Source of the DNA: Marinagarivorans cellulosilyticus
Lineage (GTDB): Bacteria > Pseudomonadota > Gammaproteobacteria > Pseudomonadales > Cellvibrionaceae
NCBI RefSeq assembly: GCF_021655555.1
Contig: NZ_AP023086.1
Location: forward strand, 2,138,685-2,202,684
Length of the DNA stretch: 64,000 bases
Reading direction: 5' to 3'
Of the stretch, positions 63,168 through 64,000 are shown piece after piece (position 1 is the stretch's first letter; every line of letters starts with the position of its first letter). The notes below the pieces were generated by a model. The model ran no database searches and was not told the origin of the DNA. It saw nothing but the letters and a program-made list of their open reading frames with translations. Made by a program: the position numbers and the translations under genes.

Positions 63168-64000
63168 ATGACAATATCGTTTCCCATTAAATTTTTTCTG
63201 CATTGTATTTTTTGTTGGCTTGGTTTTCTCAGTATTGCCGGTGCGCACGCAGATTCTGCTAATGCTAATGCTAATGCTAATGCTAATGCTAAGGATAAGG
63301 AATCCCCTTGGCTGGCCACCCCCTTAATTTCGGTAGATCCTAAGCTAGGTGCTTCTGTTGGGGCTATGGCGAGCTATTTATTTAAGGTAGACCAAAAATC
63401 TCCTACCTCAATGGTGGGGACTATGGGTACGTATAGCGACAGCGATTCAATGATATATGGGGCATTTTCTCGGATTTATTTTGGTGAAGATCATCATCGA
63501 ATTATCGCAGGCGTATTTGGCGGAGAAATAAACAATGAATACGATGATTTTTTAGGTACGGGCTGGCCTTTGCAAACTCAGGATAATTTACTCGGAATTT
63601 TTGCTAGGTACAGTTACCGCATAACTGATAATTGGTTTGTTGGTGCACTAGGGGTTTCGGCTAATTACGCTGTTACCGGTAGCGATAAAATAACGGAAGG
63701 TATTCTAGAGCTTATTGGGCTAACGGGTTTTGATAGCAACGGCATTGGTTTTATTGCCGAGCGAGACACTCGAGATAATCAAAACTCAGCATCGAAAGGC
63801 TCGTTGTTTAGTGTGCAAAATTTGGCCTACCGGAAAAGCCTTGGTGGTGATGTGAGCTTCGACACCTATCAGATTAAGTTTAGCCAGTATTTACAGTTAT
63901 CCGATCGCCACGTATTGGCTTATCGTTACGATAGTCGTTTAACGCATAACGCGCCTGTTTCGGGGTATTCTTCTGTCGACCTAAGAGGGTACACACGCGG
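63168..64000 (+). CDS. Omp85/BamA-like surface antigen, 3' end outside window
   Basis: First 277 residues seen. Signal peptide MTISFPIKFFLHCIFCWLGF...IAGAHA, an Ala-Asn repeat, then beta strands: PLISVDPKLGASVGAMASYLFK, SMIYGAFSRIYFGEDHHRIIAGVFGG, then NQNSASKGSLFSVQNL and DRHVLAYRYDSRL. The D-x-R-x-N...S-x-G pattern (ERDTRDNQNSASKG) and lack of POTRA repeats match stand-alone 16-strand surface antigen (BamA C-terminal-type) proteins. GAGGG lies upstream of the ATG at 63168; an upstream in-frame ATG at 63084 is less likely. Confidence 0.78.
   Translation, partial: MTISFPIKFFLHCIFCWLGFLSIAGAHADSANANANANANAKDKESPWLATPLISVDPKLGASVGAMASYLFKVDQKSPTSMVGTMGTYSDSDSMIYGAFSRIYFGEDHHRIIAGVFGGEINNEYDDFLGTGWPLQTQDNLLGIFARYSYRITDNWFVGALGVSANYAVTGSDKITEGILELIGLTGFDSNGIGFIAERDTRDNQNSASKGSLFSVQNLAYRKSLGGDVSFDTYQIKFSQYLQLSDRHVLAYRYDSRLTHNAPVSGYSSVDLRGYTR
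63258..63290 (+). repeat. In-frame hexanucleotide repeat (GCTAAT)5 GCT
   Basis: Encodes five Ala-Asn units plus Ala just after the predicted signal-peptide cleavage site. Slippage would change length by two residues without frameshift. Confidence 0.9.

Overview
The window reads as chromosomal DNA of a Gram-negative gammaproteobacterium, probably a marine polysaccharide degrader of the Cellvibrionaceae type (Teredinibacter/Saccharophagus-like). This is inferred from a tRNA-fMet/rimP-nusA-infB-rbfA-truB-rpsO-pnp operon, a SutA homologue beside glnK-amtB, many outer-membrane proteins and a secreted GH9 cellulase-like enzyme. No species can be named from the sequence alone.

Layout. 1-8 kb: the end of a urease accessory cluster (ureF partial, ureG, ureJ-like) and a complete urea ABC importer (urtABCDE). 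8-13 kb: a secreted glycine-rich protein, then a nitrogen-status block (TorF-like porin, glnK, amtB, a second glnK, sutA). Candidate sigma-54 promoters with upstream NtrC-like sites precede urtA and the porin gene, so urea import, urease maturation and ammonium transport look like one nitrogen-scavenging programme. 13-24 kb: a DUF523/DUF1722 protein and the conserved translation/RNA-decay operon headed by initiator tRNA.

24-30.4 kb is the accessory region and the main discovery. A broken integron integrase (minus strand, both ends lost) lies next to a candidate attI site. Seven gene cassettes follow on the plus strand, each bounded by an attC site whose R'' box is complementary, or nearly so, to the first bases of its own cassette. 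Five cassettes carry one plausible ORF each, none of a family I recognise; two look non-coding. Two hairpins with the same loop and different but self-complementary stems sit on either side of the integrase remnant. The array ends in a truncated cassette beside a REP-associated tyrosine transposase (RAYT).

30.7-36 kb: a secreted beta-propeller-like protein, RNase II and an HDOD-GAF protein. 36-48 kb: an iron block with a DUF4856-type lipoprotein, an imelysin-like lipoprotein, a TonB-dependent receptor, a membrane fatty-acid-hydroxylase-like protein, Bfd, a peroxiredoxin, FeoAB, an AGCS-type symporter and a small unknown gene. Four Fur-box-like sites fall at promoters here. 48-56 kb: a lysozyme-like protein, GH9, an Ada-type repair/regulator protein, two cobalamin late-step genes and an O-antigen-ligase-like membrane protein. 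56.6-59.2 kb: an unusual single protein joining an adenylation domain, a carrier domain and a multi-pass acyltransferase. The window closes with an NAD-dependent epimerase-like protein, acetolactate synthase (ilvB/ilvI-type and ilvH) and the start of an Omp85/BamA-like surface protein with an in-frame Ala-Asn hexanucleotide repeat.
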